Shown piece after piece: positions 1 to 6,764 of a stretch of 12,873 bases of DNA. Made by a program: the position numbers and the translations under genes. The stretch is taken from contig JBIOTQ010000053.1 in assembly GCA_044866075.1 (NCBI GenBank), positions 1-12,873 of the forward strand, given 5' to 3'. Source of the DNA: JBASRP01 sp044866075. Its GTDB lineage: Bacteria > Actinomycetota > AC-67. Numbering within the stretch: position 1 is the stretch's first letter; each line of letters starts with the position of its first letter. The notes beneath the pieces were generated by a model. That model did no database searches. It had not been told where the DNA came from and worked only from the letters and a program-made list of their open reading frames with translations.

Positions 1-570
1 CGCTTCCACGTCGCCGAGGGCGTCGCATCCGAGTTCGCCGAGCGCCTCGGCGAGCGCATGGGCGCGATGAAGGTGGGGCGCGGCACCGAGGAGGGCGTGG
101 AGGTGGGCCCGCTCATCGACGAGACCCAGCGCGGCAAGGTCCAGGAGCTGGTGGACGACGCACTCGGCAAGGGCGCGCAGGCGCTCGTCGGCGGCTCGCG
201 CCGTGACGGCCAGGGCTACTTCTACGAGCCCACCGTCCTCAGCCGCGTCAGCCCGGACGCGCGCATGCTCAAGGAGGAGGTCTTCGGCCCGGTGGCGCCG
301 ATCGCCACCTTCGACTCCGAGGAGCAGGCGCTGGCGGCGGCCAACGACACCGAGTACGGGCTGGTGGCCTACGTCTACACGCGCGACATCAAGCGGGCGT
401 TCCGCGTGGTCGAGAAGCTCGAAACCGGCATGGTCGGGCTCAACCAGGGCATGGTGTCCAACGCCGCGGCGCCGTTCGGCGGCGTCAAGGCGTCCGGCTT
501 CGGGCGCGAGGGCGGCCCGGAGGGGATCGACGAGTACCTGGAGATCAAGTACGTCGCGATGGCGATGTGA
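1..570 (+). CDS. gabD: Succinate-semialdehyde dehydrogenase-like aldehyde dehydrogenase, C-terminal part (5' truncated by window)
   Basis: NAD(P)+-dependent aldehyde dehydrogenase, probably oxidising succinate semialdehyde to succinate in the cytoplasm. The frame is open from base 1, and 189 residues are visible of a family usually about 450-490 long. The visible part starts at a segment that in this family lies just after the catalytic cysteine, so that cysteine and the N-terminal cofactor domain are outside the window. Visible landmarks are GPLID near residue 37, EEVFGPV at residues 92-98 (cofactor-binding glutamate region), and a C-terminal block with APFGGVK, SGFGREG and GIDEYLEIKY, which is characteristic of the GabD branch rather than of betaine- or phenylacetaldehyde-type enzymes. 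The TGA at 568-570 overlaps the GTG at 567 of the next reading frame. The family call is firm; the exact substrate is inferred from the C-terminal signature. Confidence 0.9.
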   Translation, partial: RFHVAEGVASEFAERLGERMGAMKVGRGTEEGVEVGPLIDETQRGKVQELVDDALGKGAQALVGGSRRDGQGYFYEPTVLSRVSPDARMLKEEVFGPVAPIATFDSEEQALAAANDTEYGLVAYVYTRDIKRAFRVVEKLETGMVGLNQGMVSNAAAPFGGVKASGFGREGGPEGIDEYLEIKYVAMAM

Positions 571-647
571 ACCCGCTGCAACGGGTCAAGGAGTGGTTCG
601 AGGAGGCCGCCGCCTCCGGCCTGATCGAGGCCGAGCGGATGGCGCTC
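567..647 (+). pseudogene. 5' stub resembling the start of a pyridoxamine 5'-phosphate oxidase family gene
   Basis: The first 27 codons from the GTG at 567 read NPLQRVKEWFEEA, then an AASGL turn, then EAERMAL. This matches the usual N-terminal layout of actinobacterial PdxH-type flavin oxidases (D/N-P-x3-F/V-x2-WF-x-EA...GL-x-EA-x-AMALAT). In an intact gene the next block would be an ATA-x-GxPSxRxVLLK strand that begins the FMN-binding barrel. Here the similarity stops after MAL (codon ending at 647) and the following residues are unrelated, in all three forward frames that I checked. The GTG overlaps the dehydrogenase stop, a normal operon arrangement, so the stub probably marks the original downstream neighbour of gabD. 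The match is by eye over a short stretch. Confidence 0.5.
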
Positions 648-1196
648 CCGATCAACTTGTTTGGCTTCGGCCCAGAGAAGACGCGGCTTGGCCCCCGCTA
701 TCAGTTGGCGAGCGGGGTTTCGCAGAACCACAGCTGGCAGCTCGTGGCCTACAGGAGCAGCTACGGAACTTGTGTTGTGCTTGAGGAGGCAGCTCACGTT
801 GGCGGTCCCGGCTCGTGTTGGACAGACGTTCCCTCCCAACGCATCTTGGGCGAGCTCCGAATGGCTGAAGCGCCTTGGCCTGGAGCGAATGAGGTGTTCA
901 TTTGGGCTCCGGTAGCGAAGAACGTAGCGTCTGTGGTGATCGAGTATCAGGACGGAAGTTCCGGCGCCGCTGAACTCGTTGAGGATCCCGATGGATTCGA
1001 TGTCTCCTTCTTCTGGGCAGTCACGTCAAAGAGAGCGAACCCCGCACGAGTTGTAGCGAAGGACGTCGACGGGGTTGAGTTGGCCCGAGAACAGACCCCG
1101 AGCAGCTCGTCGTCCCCAGAACCGCAATTCGATCCCTCAGGCGGCGGAGCTACTCCTGGAGCGTCGCCTGAGTTGGGTCCATCACGACGAACTTGA
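567..1196 (+). CDS. Hypothetical protein, probable chimeric reading frame (oxidase-like start joined to an unrelated domain)
   Basis: An open frame of 209 codons. Residues 1-27 are the oxidase-like stub described separately. Residues ~28-175 form a different, mostly beta-predicted domain. It includes SWQLVAYRSSYGTCVVLEEA around residue 53, a GGPGSCW turn, EVFIWAPVAKNVASVVIEYQDGS near residue 110, and GFDVSFFWAVTSK near residue 145. I have a general impression of similar unnamed secreted or membrane-anchored actinobacterial proteins, but I do not recognise a named family. The C-terminus (from ~177) is low complexity, with runs of Ser, Pro and Gly. No signal peptide or membrane helix is present, so this domain appears to have lost its own N-terminus at the junction near base 648. 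An internal ATG at 639 is in frame but has no clear ribosome binding site. Whether any of it is translated into a useful protein is unknown. Confidence 0.5.
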   Translation: MNPLQRVKEWFEEAAASGLIEAERMALPINLFGFGPEKTRLGPRYQLASGVSQNHSWQLVAYRSSYGTCVVLEEAAHVGGPGSCWTDVPSQRILGELRMAEAPWPGANEVFIWAPVAKNVASVVIEYQDGSSGAAELVEDPDGFDVSFFWAVTSKRANPARVVAKDVDGVELAREQTPSSSSSPEPQFDPSGGGATPGASPELGPSRRT

Positions 1197-1491
1197 TTGC
1201 GGGCCTCATACTTAAACCTCCGCTGACGTGACGAGAGAGGCCGGCACGTCTGGACGGATTACCCACGAAGAGCAACCGAACCGCCGCTCATCGCCGAGCG
1301 ATCTTTCAACGAAGCGGGCGGGCTCTCCACCCGCCTACACGGTGGGGGACAGCAAGGTGCGGTTGAGACGACCTGGCGGCTCCCGCTCGTTAATAGAGCG
1401 AACGAATAGCGAAACGATCTGCTCTTCTCGAGCGTAGTGATGTTTGAAAGCTTGGAAAGAAGACAGACGTGATCGTGTTGGGGGGTGGCCT
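1197..1491. other. Region without a convincing gene
   Basis: About 295 bases between the chimeric frame and the secreted protein gene. A 69-codon frame at 1228-1437 is rich in Arg and Ser, has no ribosome binding site and matches nothing I know, so I do not call it. A small hairpin (GGCGGG at 1317-1322 with CCCGCC at 1330-1335, 7-base loop) could be a weak terminator for the upstream frame, but it has no T tract. No convincing promoter is visible, although TTGAAA at 1444-1449 resembles a -35 box. Confidence 0.4.
1480..1491 (+). promoter_or_regulatory. Ribosome binding site deciding the start of the secreted protein gene
   Basis: A run of six G at 1480-1485 followed by TGG sits six bases before the GTG at 1492. 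It favours this start over the upstream in-frame TTG at 1444, which would add 16 residues (acidic and basic, unlike a leader) ahead of the signal peptide. Confidence 0.55.
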
Positions 1492-2118
1492 GTGCGACGT
1501 CGCGCGAAGATTCTTCCTGTGGCCTTCGTAACCTTGCTTGCGATGGCGACTCCTGGTGAGGCTCATTACGTATACCAAGGCGCCCAGGTCTACGGTCCGG
1601 AAGTGATCAATACGTGCGTTTACGCGTATGCCCAGATCAGTCACGGCTCCACAGGGAAGGGCTATCAGCTCGGCGAGGCTAGATCGATAAAGAGCGGGAC
1701 CTACTACTGCAGCACCCGATCGACGTATGACATGGCGATGTACCAGATTCTCTACAGATATGGCGGCGACTGCACCAACCCAAACAACGGCTGGTGTGAG
1801 TGCACTCACTGGGGATGGTTCTACTGGGATCACGTCACCTACGACAATGACTTCGCCACCGTCGAGAGGTCCTATACCTACCCCGACGTCCCCTGCGGCA
1901 AGGGCACCTACGGCCTTCAGGTGTATGCCTACACCTACGTCGCCAACGCCTGGCGTGGTGGAGCCGTGTGGTCCGGCTCGCATGACCTTCCTACCTCCGG
2001 AAACAGCATCGGCGGGTCGCACATTGCGCCCCTAATGAAGCCCATATCGAATCTGCTGCCGAGCGGCGGGCCTCCCAACGGAAGGGTTCCCTTGCCCTTG
2101 GCCCCGGTCCCGGTTTAA
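1492..2118 (+). CDS. Secreted six-cysteine, tyrosine-rich protein of unknown function
   Basis: From the GTG at 1492 the product is 208 residues. It opens with a classic Sec signal peptide: RRR-K, a hydrophobic core (ILPVAFVTLLAMA), then TPGEA with probable cleavage after Ala24. The mature part has six cysteines (42, 73, 94, 102, 104, 135), an even number that suggests disulfides and an extracellular location. It is rich in Tyr, Trp and Gly, with a WCECTHWGWFYWDH segment at 101-114, and ends in a Pro-rich tail from ~180 (PSGGPPNGRVPLPLAPVPV). No further membrane segment or LPxTG-type anchor is present. I do not recognise the family. Base composition is clearly lower in G+C than the flanking genes and codons such as TAT and GAT are commoner, consistent with acquisition. 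The frame could be extended upstream to a TTG at 1444, but the signal peptide and ribosome binding site argue for 1492. Confidence 0.7.
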   Translation: MRRRAKILPVAFVTLLAMATPGEAHYVYQGAQVYGPEVINTCVYAYAQISHGSTGKGYQLGEARSIKSGTYYCSTRSTYDMAMYQILYRYGGDCTNPNNGWCECTHWGWFYWDHVTYDNDFATVERSYTYPDVPCGKGTYGLQVYAYTYVANAWRGGAVWSGSHDLPTSGNSIGGSHIAPLMKPISNLLPSGGPPNGRVPLPLAPVPV

Positions 2119-2294
2119 CAACGATGCCCGGGCCGAACATCGCACCGAAAGTGAGCAGCTGAACGACTGTCAGATAACTGGATCTGTGTCCCGAGGAAGT
2201 ACTGACGCATCCAGCGCGTGACCAAACAGAGTCGTCAGCCTTTCATCGACTATTTGGCGCGCGATCATGCGACGGTCTCCCGAGCATGTCGCCT

Positions 2295-2609
2295 CTACTC
2301 GGTCAGCGCGTCCCACTCGGCTTCGAGAGGCGCGATGCGCCGGCGCTGCAGTGAGCACCTCCTCGATGATCGTCCCACCGCGAAGGGCGTCGGTGGTCTG
2401 GGGAAGGTAGCCGAGCCGCGCGCCGCGGGTGACCGAGAGGAGCCGGCGTCGGGGTCCTGGAGCCCGACGATCATCTCGAAGAGCGTCGTCTTGCCGGACC
2501 CGTTCGGGCCGACGAGTGCCAGCCGGTCGCGCGCACCGATGCGGAGCTCCGCGCCTCGGAAAAGACGGCGCACGCCGAACCCCTGGTCGAGACCGGTGAT
2601 CGAGATCAT
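2295..2609 (-). pseudogene. ABC-F family ATPase, 5' fragment with two frameshifts
   Basis: The minus-strand start reads MISITGLDQGFGVRRLFRGAEL, followed by RDRLALVGPNGSGKTTLFEMI with an intact Walker A (GPNGSGKT), which is typical of the first ATPase domain of ABC-F (ribosome-associated, EttA/Uup-like) proteins. After DPDAG, about 2445-2455, one base seems to be missing. The expected VTRGARLGYLPQTTDALRG, with its Q-loop glutamine, continues in the neighbouring frame up to about 2340, where an extra base restores the original frame for IAPLEAEWDALTE. A TAG follows immediately. Intact family members have about 530 residues and two ATPase domains, so signature motifs, Walker B and the whole second domain are missing. 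The remnant was probably inactivated when the adjacent 648-2298 stretch arrived. Confidence 0.8.
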
Positions 2610-2699
2610 GGCCCCGACAGGCTACCGGCCCGAAACCGCCGTCACGCCGGAGAAACGGTCCGCGGCGGTGCCCAACCACGTCCGTCTATCCCGATCCGT

Positions 2700-3092
2700 T
2701 CAACGGGTGGCTCGGCTCTCCTTACTAACGGCGAGGACCTGTCGCACCGCCTTGACGAGCTTCTCCGGGTCGAATGGTTTCGAGAGGTAGAGATCGCACC
2801 CGGCCTGCCATCCATCCCACGTTGTCGCGCTGTCGCTCCTCGCCGTGAGCATCAGCACGGGAAGATCGTGGGTGAGTGGGTTCGCACGGATCTCGCGCAT
2901 CACCGCCACGCCGTCCTTCCCCGGGAGCATCACGTCGAGGATGGCTCCGTCGAAGCCGCCACCGGCGAGCGTGCTCATCGCGCGGCGACCGTCCGGTACG
3001 ACCGTGACCTGATATCCCTCGAGGCCGAGGAGACTGCGAAGAAGCTCGGCGACGTCGGGGTCGTCCTCGATGACCGCGATCCTCAGGCTCAT
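2700..3092 (-). CDS. Stand-alone CheY-like response regulator receiver
   Basis: A 130-residue single-domain receiver. All the key residues are in place: the acidic pair Asp10/Asp11 (IEDDPD), the phospho-acceptor Asp53 (AILDVMLPGKDG), the switch Thr83 (MLTAR) and Lys105 (SKPF). It ends just after the last helix, so there is no DNA-binding or enzymatic output domain. It would act by phosphorelay or by binding a partner protein in the cytoplasm. The ATG at 3092-3090 is preceded on the minus strand by GGAGG about nine bases upstream. No histidine kinase is encoded nearby, so its phosphodonor lies elsewhere. It is transcribed divergently from the large LuxR-type regulator across a ~280-base region, which suggests shared control, but the sequence does not prove that the two proteins interact. 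Confidence 0.92.
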   Translation of the reverse strand: MSLRIAVIEDDPDVAELLRSLLGLEGYQVTVVPDGRRAMSTLAGGGFDGAILDVMLPGKDGVAVMREIRANPLTHDLPVLMLTARSDSATTWDGWQAGCDLYLSKPFDPEKLVKAVRQVLAVSKESRATR

Positions 3093-3371
3093 CCCCGTCC
3101 ACCTCCAGGTTCATCCGATTCGATGAGAACCCTGACACAGGGCGAGGAGCGCCTTCGCGGTCGGCATGCGTCGCCGTGCGGTGCTGCTGTGCGAGCCTCG
3201 CGCCGCTATAGCCGGTTCGCATCCATGAACTCCCTATTGCTCTGCAGGAACGCGTGGTGAGCAGTCGTTCAGGTGAATGGAGCGATCCGGTGCCACGAAC
3301 AAATCACGAATGAGGCCGGTAGGATTCACCGCGTTTTGACTCGACTGTTGGATCCAGGGCCGACAGCGACG
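3093..3371. promoter_or_regulatory. Divergent upstream region of the receiver and LuxR-type regulator genes
   Basis: For the rightward gene, TAGGAT at 3320-3325 is a reasonable -10 box, with a poor -35 (CGAACA, 3296-3301). Transcription would begin near 3332, about 40 bases before the ATG at 3372 and downstream of the alternative GTG start at 3273. For the leftward gene, the palindrome GCTATAGC at 3206-3213 contains a possible -10, and the 19-bp repeat copy at 3216-3234 lies over its -35/spacer region. These are weak matches by eye. Confidence 0.3.
3216..3234. repeat. 19-bp near-identical repeat, left copy
   Basis: TTCGCATCCATGAACTCCC. It matches 18 of 19 positions with a second copy at 6224-6242 in the same orientation. 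The two copies bracket the LuxR-type regulator gene, and similarity stops at once on both sides. Possible roles are an operator, a recombination scar or chance. Confidence 0.45.
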
Positions 3372-6152
3372 ATGCCCCTCGTTGGACGGCGCACCGAACG
3401 CGCCGCGCTGGACGGACTCCTTGCCGCGGTTCGCAGTGGACACAGTGCAACGCTGGTGATCACGGGCGAAGCCGGCATCGGAAAGACGGCGCTCGTCGAT
3501 CATGCGGTGAGCTCCGCAACGGACATACATGTCACGAGCGTCGTCGGGGTGGAGTCCGAGGTCGAGCTGGCGTTCGCCGGCGTTCATCAACTTCTCGCTC
3601 CGATGCTCGAGCGTCTGCCCGCGCTTCCCCTTCGTCAGAGAGAAGCTCTCCGCGCCGCATTCGGCCTCGTCGACGACGGCACGCCGGATCGGTTCCTCGT
3701 CGGCGCCGGGATCCTCACGCTGCTGACGGCCGCCGCCAAAGATGGACCGATCCTTTGCGTCGTGGACGACGCCCATTGGCTCGACCGCGCGTCGGCGGAT
3801 GCCCTCGCGTTCGCGTGCCGGCGCTTCGCGGCCGATCCCATCGGGGTCATCTTCGCGGCGCGCGATCTCGAGGGCCGAATCGAGCCGCTCGTCGGGCTGC
3901 CCGAGCTTCGCGTGCGCGGCCTGGCCGAGGACGACGCGCGAGAACTGTTGACCTCCCGGGCGCCTGGCCCCATCGCCGACAAGGTGCGGGACGAGATCCT
4001 GTTCGCGGCCGGCGGCAATCCTCTTGCGATCGAGGAACTACCGGCCGCATTGACCGCGACCGAGTTGGACGGCACCGATTTCTTGCTGGGTCCCATCCCG
4101 CTGAAGGGACGACTCGAAGAGCATTTCCGCCGTCAGATCGACTCCCTCCCGGCCGAGACGCGATCGCTGCTCCTTCTCGCCGCCATCAACGATCCCCGCT
4201 GCGACCCAGAACTGTTCTGGACGGCGGCCGATCGCGCCGGAAAGGTCGCCGAGCACCTCGCGCCGGCCGAGCGGATCCGGCTGGTCCGGAGCGGCAGCCG
4301 GGTCGTCTTCCGTCATCCCCTCATCCGGTCGGCCGTCTACACCGGCGCGACGACGGTCGAGCGGCGCCGCGCTCACCAGATCCTCGGCGAAGCTGCGGAT
4401 CCGGAACGCGATCCGGATCTGCGTGCGTGGCACCTGGGAGCCGCGTCCGTTGGCGCCGATGACGCCCGCGCTGCCGAGCTGGAAAGCGCGGCGGCCAGGT
4501 CGATCAGGCGCGGCGGATACACGGGCGCAGCCGCGTTCCTGAAACGGGCCGCACAGCTCACATCGGAGCCGCCAGCACGCGCCGAGCGTTACCTCGCGGC
4601 TGCGGAATTGGAACTCGCCGGCGGCGCGCCGGAGGCAGCCGAGCAACTCGTTTCCTCGGCGAAGAAGGAATCGTCGGACGGTCGTCGGCGGGCGCGCGCC
4701 GAAAGACTCCTCGGCATGGTGGCGTTCGATCTCGGACGGATGGATGCGCCGGTGACACTGGTTCGCGCGGCCACCGCGTACGAGCCGCTCGACGCCCGAT
4801 TGGCACGAGACACCCACCTCGAGGCCATGGGCGCCGCCTACTATTTCGGGACGTTCGCCGGACGTACCTCGATCGTCGACGCTGCACGCGCGGCGCTCGC
4901 GGCCCCGAAGGCATCGGGGGATCCGACCCCGACCGACCTCCTGCTCGAGGGCCTTGCCTCGGAGAGTCTCGGCGCTTTCCGGCGGGGCGGAGAGGTTCTT
5001 CGCGAGGCGATGCTCGCGCTGCGAGGATCGGAAGACGTCCGGCTTTTGGGGTGGGCGTGCGTGGCGGCGGTCCGGCTTTGGGACAACGACATGCTTCGTC
5101 AGTTCGCAACCCGTATGGCCTCCATCGCACGGGAGTCGGGCGCGCTCACCGTCCTTCCTCTCAGCCTCGTCAACCTTGCGTTCGCAGAAGTGATCCAAGG
5201 GCGATTCGAGGCGTCGACCGCGCTCATGAACGAGGTCAAGCAGATCGCGGCCGCGACGGGCAGCGCGCGCGCTTACGTGAAGCACGCCCCCGCCGAGCTA
5301 CTCGTGGAAGCGTGGCGTGGTGGTGCGTCCCGATTCCAGCTCCTCTCGGAGGCCGCGATCGCGGATGCGCGGACGCGCGGCGAAGGCGCCCTCGTCTCAC
5401 ACGCCGACCATGCCCGCGCGGTCCTCGAGCTCGGGCTGGGGAATTACGCTCAGGCGCTCGTCGCGGCGCAGAGCGCATGCAACGATCAATCGACGTTCTC
5501 GATCCACGCTCTCCCGGAGCTCGTCGACGCCGCGGTTCGTTGCGGCGATCTCGCCACGGCCACATCCGCGTGCGACCGGCTGTCCGAGACCGTCGCACCC
5601 AGCCGCACGCCTCTCGGTCTGGGGTTGGCGGCCCGCTCCCGGGCGCTGCTGACGGAGGGAGGCGCGGCGGAGGAGCTCCATCGGGAGGCCATACGGCACC
5701 TCGAACTCGCCGACGCGACCCCGCAGCGTGCCTGCGCGCTCCTTGTCTACGGCGAATGGCTCCGCCGCCGGCGTCGGCGGAAGGACGCGCGTGCTCCGCT
5801 CACGACGGCGGCCGAGATGTTCGACGCGATCGGCGCGCGAGCGTTCGGCGATCGTGCTCGCGCGGAGCTTCGGGCGACCGGCGAAGTGGCGCGCCCTCGG
5901 AAGCAGAAGGTGAGCCACTCCCTTACCACGCAAGAGACGATGATCGCGCAGATGGTTGCCGACGGAGCGTCCAATCCGGACGTCGCGCTCCGGCTTTCGA
6001 TCAGCAGGAAGACGGTTGAGAGCCATTTGAACAAGATCTTCCGCAAGCTCGGGGTGAGCTCTCGGACTCAACTGGCAAGCGCCCTCGCTCAGTTGGATGG
6101 ACCGACGGGGCCCGAGGGAGGCGGGGACCGGACGGGGGATGTTGGTCGATAG
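3372..6152 (+). CDS. LuxR-family transcriptional regulator with N-terminal AAA/NACHT-like ATPase (LAL type)
   Basis: A large ATP-binding regulator of 926 residues from the ATG at 3372, within the usual 850-1000 range of LAL proteins. The N-terminus MPLVGRRTERAALDGLLAA is the standard opening of this family. Walker A GEAGIGKT is at residues 32-39 and Walker B LCVVDD at 128-133, followed by AHWLD. The family motif GGNPLAIEEL begins near 214. Residues ~380-830 are Ala/Arg-rich and helical, like the TPR-type sensor region of MalT relatives. A LuxR helix-turn-helix occupies ~851-906 (LTTQETMIAQMVADGASN, then SISRKTVESHLNKIFRKLGV). The protein would bind ATP and an unknown inducer or partner, then activate promoters. 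An in-frame GTG at 3273 adds 33 residues and cannot be excluded, but the family alignment and a possible -10 box at 3320 favour 3372. The target genes are unknown; the adjacent receiver gene and msrB are candidates. Confidence 0.93.
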   Translation: MPLVGRRTERAALDGLLAAVRSGHSATLVITGEAGIGKTALVDHAVSSATDIHVTSVVGVESEVELAFAGVHQLLAPMLERLPALPLRQREALRAAFGLVDDGTPDRFLVGAGILTLLTAAAKDGPILCVVDDAHWLDRASADALAFACRRFAADPIGVIFAARDLEGRIEPLVGLPELRVRGLAEDDARELLTSRAPGPIADKVRDEILFAAGGNPLAIEELPAALTATELDGTDFLLGPIPLKGRLEEHFRRQIDSLPAETRSLLLLAAINDPRCDPELFWTAADRAGKVAEHLAPAERIRLVRSGSRVVFRHPLIRSAVYTGATTVERRRAHQILGEAADPERDPDLRAWHLGAASVGADDARAAELESAAARSIRRGGYTGAAAFLKRAAQLTSEPPARAERYLAAAELELAGGAPEAAEQLVSSAKKESSDGRRRARAERLLGMVAFDLGRMDAPVTLVRAATAYEPLDARLARDTHLEAMGAAYYFGTFAGRTSIVDAARAALAAPKASGDPTPTDLLLEGLASESLGAFRRGGEVLREAMLALRGSEDVRLLGWACVAAVRLWDNDMLRQFATRMASIARESGALTVLPLSLVNLAFAEVIQGRFEASTALMNEVKQIAAATGSARAYVKHAPAELLVEAWRGGASRFQLLSEAAIADARTRGEGALVSHADHARAVLELGLGNYAQALVAAQSACNDQSTFSIHALPELVDAAVRCGDLATATSACDRLSETVAPSRTPLGLGLAARSRALLTEGGAAEELHREAIRHLELADATPQRACALLVYGEWLRRRRRRKDARAPLTTAAEMFDAIGARAFGDRARAELRATGEVARPRKQKVSHSLTTQETMIAQMVADGASNPDVALRLSISRKTVESHLNKIFRKLGVSSRTQLASALAQLDGPTGPEGGGDRTGDVGR

Positions 6153-6180
6153 TTCGTTTGCCCGGCCCCCGCTGCCTCGG
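6112..6180 (+). terminator. Possible long-loop inverted repeat spanning the stop of the LuxR-type gene
   Basis: CCGAGG (6112-6117) and GCGGGG (6121-6126) can pair with CCCCGC (6167-6172) and CCTCGG (6175-6180), giving two 6-bp helices separated by a small internal loop, with a ~40-base loop that contains the TAG at 6150-6152. There is no T tract, so function as a terminator is uncertain. Confidence 0.3.
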
Positions 6181-6223
6181 ACCCGGCATCGGTCACCGCG
6201 ACGCTAACGAGGCTCTTGCGAGC

Positions 6224-6242
6224 TTCGCAGCCATGAACTCCC
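6224..6242. repeat. 19-bp near-identical repeat, right copy
   Basis: TTCGCAGCCATGAACTCCC, one mismatch from the copy at 3216-3234. It lies about 70 bases past the regulator stop and about 40 bases upstream of the probable msrB -10 box, a position where an activator site could lie. Confidence 0.45.
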
Positions 6243-6282
6243 GACGGTTGGTCGGCCCATGAGTAACGAAGCCCCCTGCGCC

Positions 6283-6308
6283 TAGACTGATAAGCAGGAG
6301 GGATACGC
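6283..6308 (+). promoter_or_regulatory. Probable msrB -10 box and ribosome binding site
   Basis: TAGACT at 6283-6288 fits the TAnnnT -10 pattern and is identical to the -10 proposed for rnpB in this window. AGGAGGG at 6297-6303 is a strong Shine-Dalgarno five bases before the ATG at 6309. No good -35 box is seen at 17-18 bases spacing, which would suit an activated promoter. Confidence 0.5.
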
Positions 6309-6725
<417 letters not shown>

Positions 6726-6736
6726 CCCTTCCGCGC

Positions 6737-6764
6737 CCGGCCGGGCCGCTATGCTCGGCCGGTC
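6737..6764 (+). promoter_or_regulatory. Possible promoter giving a leaderless pxpB transcript, inside an inverted repeat
   Basis: TATGCT at 6750-6755 fits the TAnnnT -10 pattern and ends nine bases before the GTG at 6765. No Shine-Dalgarno is visible. That spacing is what leaderless actinobacterial genes show. The -10 box overlaps the loop of a perfect 7-bp inverted repeat (CCGGCCG at 6737-6743, CGGCCGG at 6756-6762), which could instead be a weak terminator for msrB or an operator. Confidence 0.4.

Larger units (their letters stand above)
648..2298. other. AT-richer accessory stretch lying between two truncated genes
   Basis: Hand-counted 60-base lines give 32/60 G+C at 1561-1620, 31/60 at 1741-1800 and 32/60 at 901-960, against 42/60 at 421-480 and 39/60 at 9481-9540. 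The left edge coincides with the end of the oxidase-like stub and the right edge with the end of the ABC-F stub. Both stubs are 5' ends that point into this stretch. Inside are one chimeric frame and one secreted protein gene, with no transposase or integrase that I can see. The 7-mer CTCCCGA occurs at 645-651, across the left edge, and at 2277-2283, about 15 bases inside the right edge. This could be a target duplication or microhomology, but it is short enough to be chance. Exact edges are uncertain by 10-20 bases. Confidence 0.45.

Noticed and set aside
1228..1437. 69-codon frame in the insert
   Set aside because: It has no ribosome binding site, is rich in Arg/Ser/Gly without hydrophobic core patterns, and matches no known family.
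1390..2022. Minus-strand open frame of 210 codons opposite the secreted protein
   Set aside because: The plus strand has a signal peptide, ribosome binding site and disulfide-type cysteine pattern. The minus frame has none of these and no recognisable motif.
2168..2192. TGTCAG...TGTGTCCC resembling an insertion-sequence terminus (IS256-like layout)
   Set aside because: The resemblance is by memory only, no matching inverted copy was found near the left edge of the insert, and no transposase is present. It is worth a database search but cannot be called.
4038..5285. Minus-strand open frame of 415 codons
   Set aside because: It lies wholly opposite the LuxR-type regulator, whose Walker and helix-turn-helix motifs are clear. 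It is a mirror frame caused by high G+C and matches no known protein.
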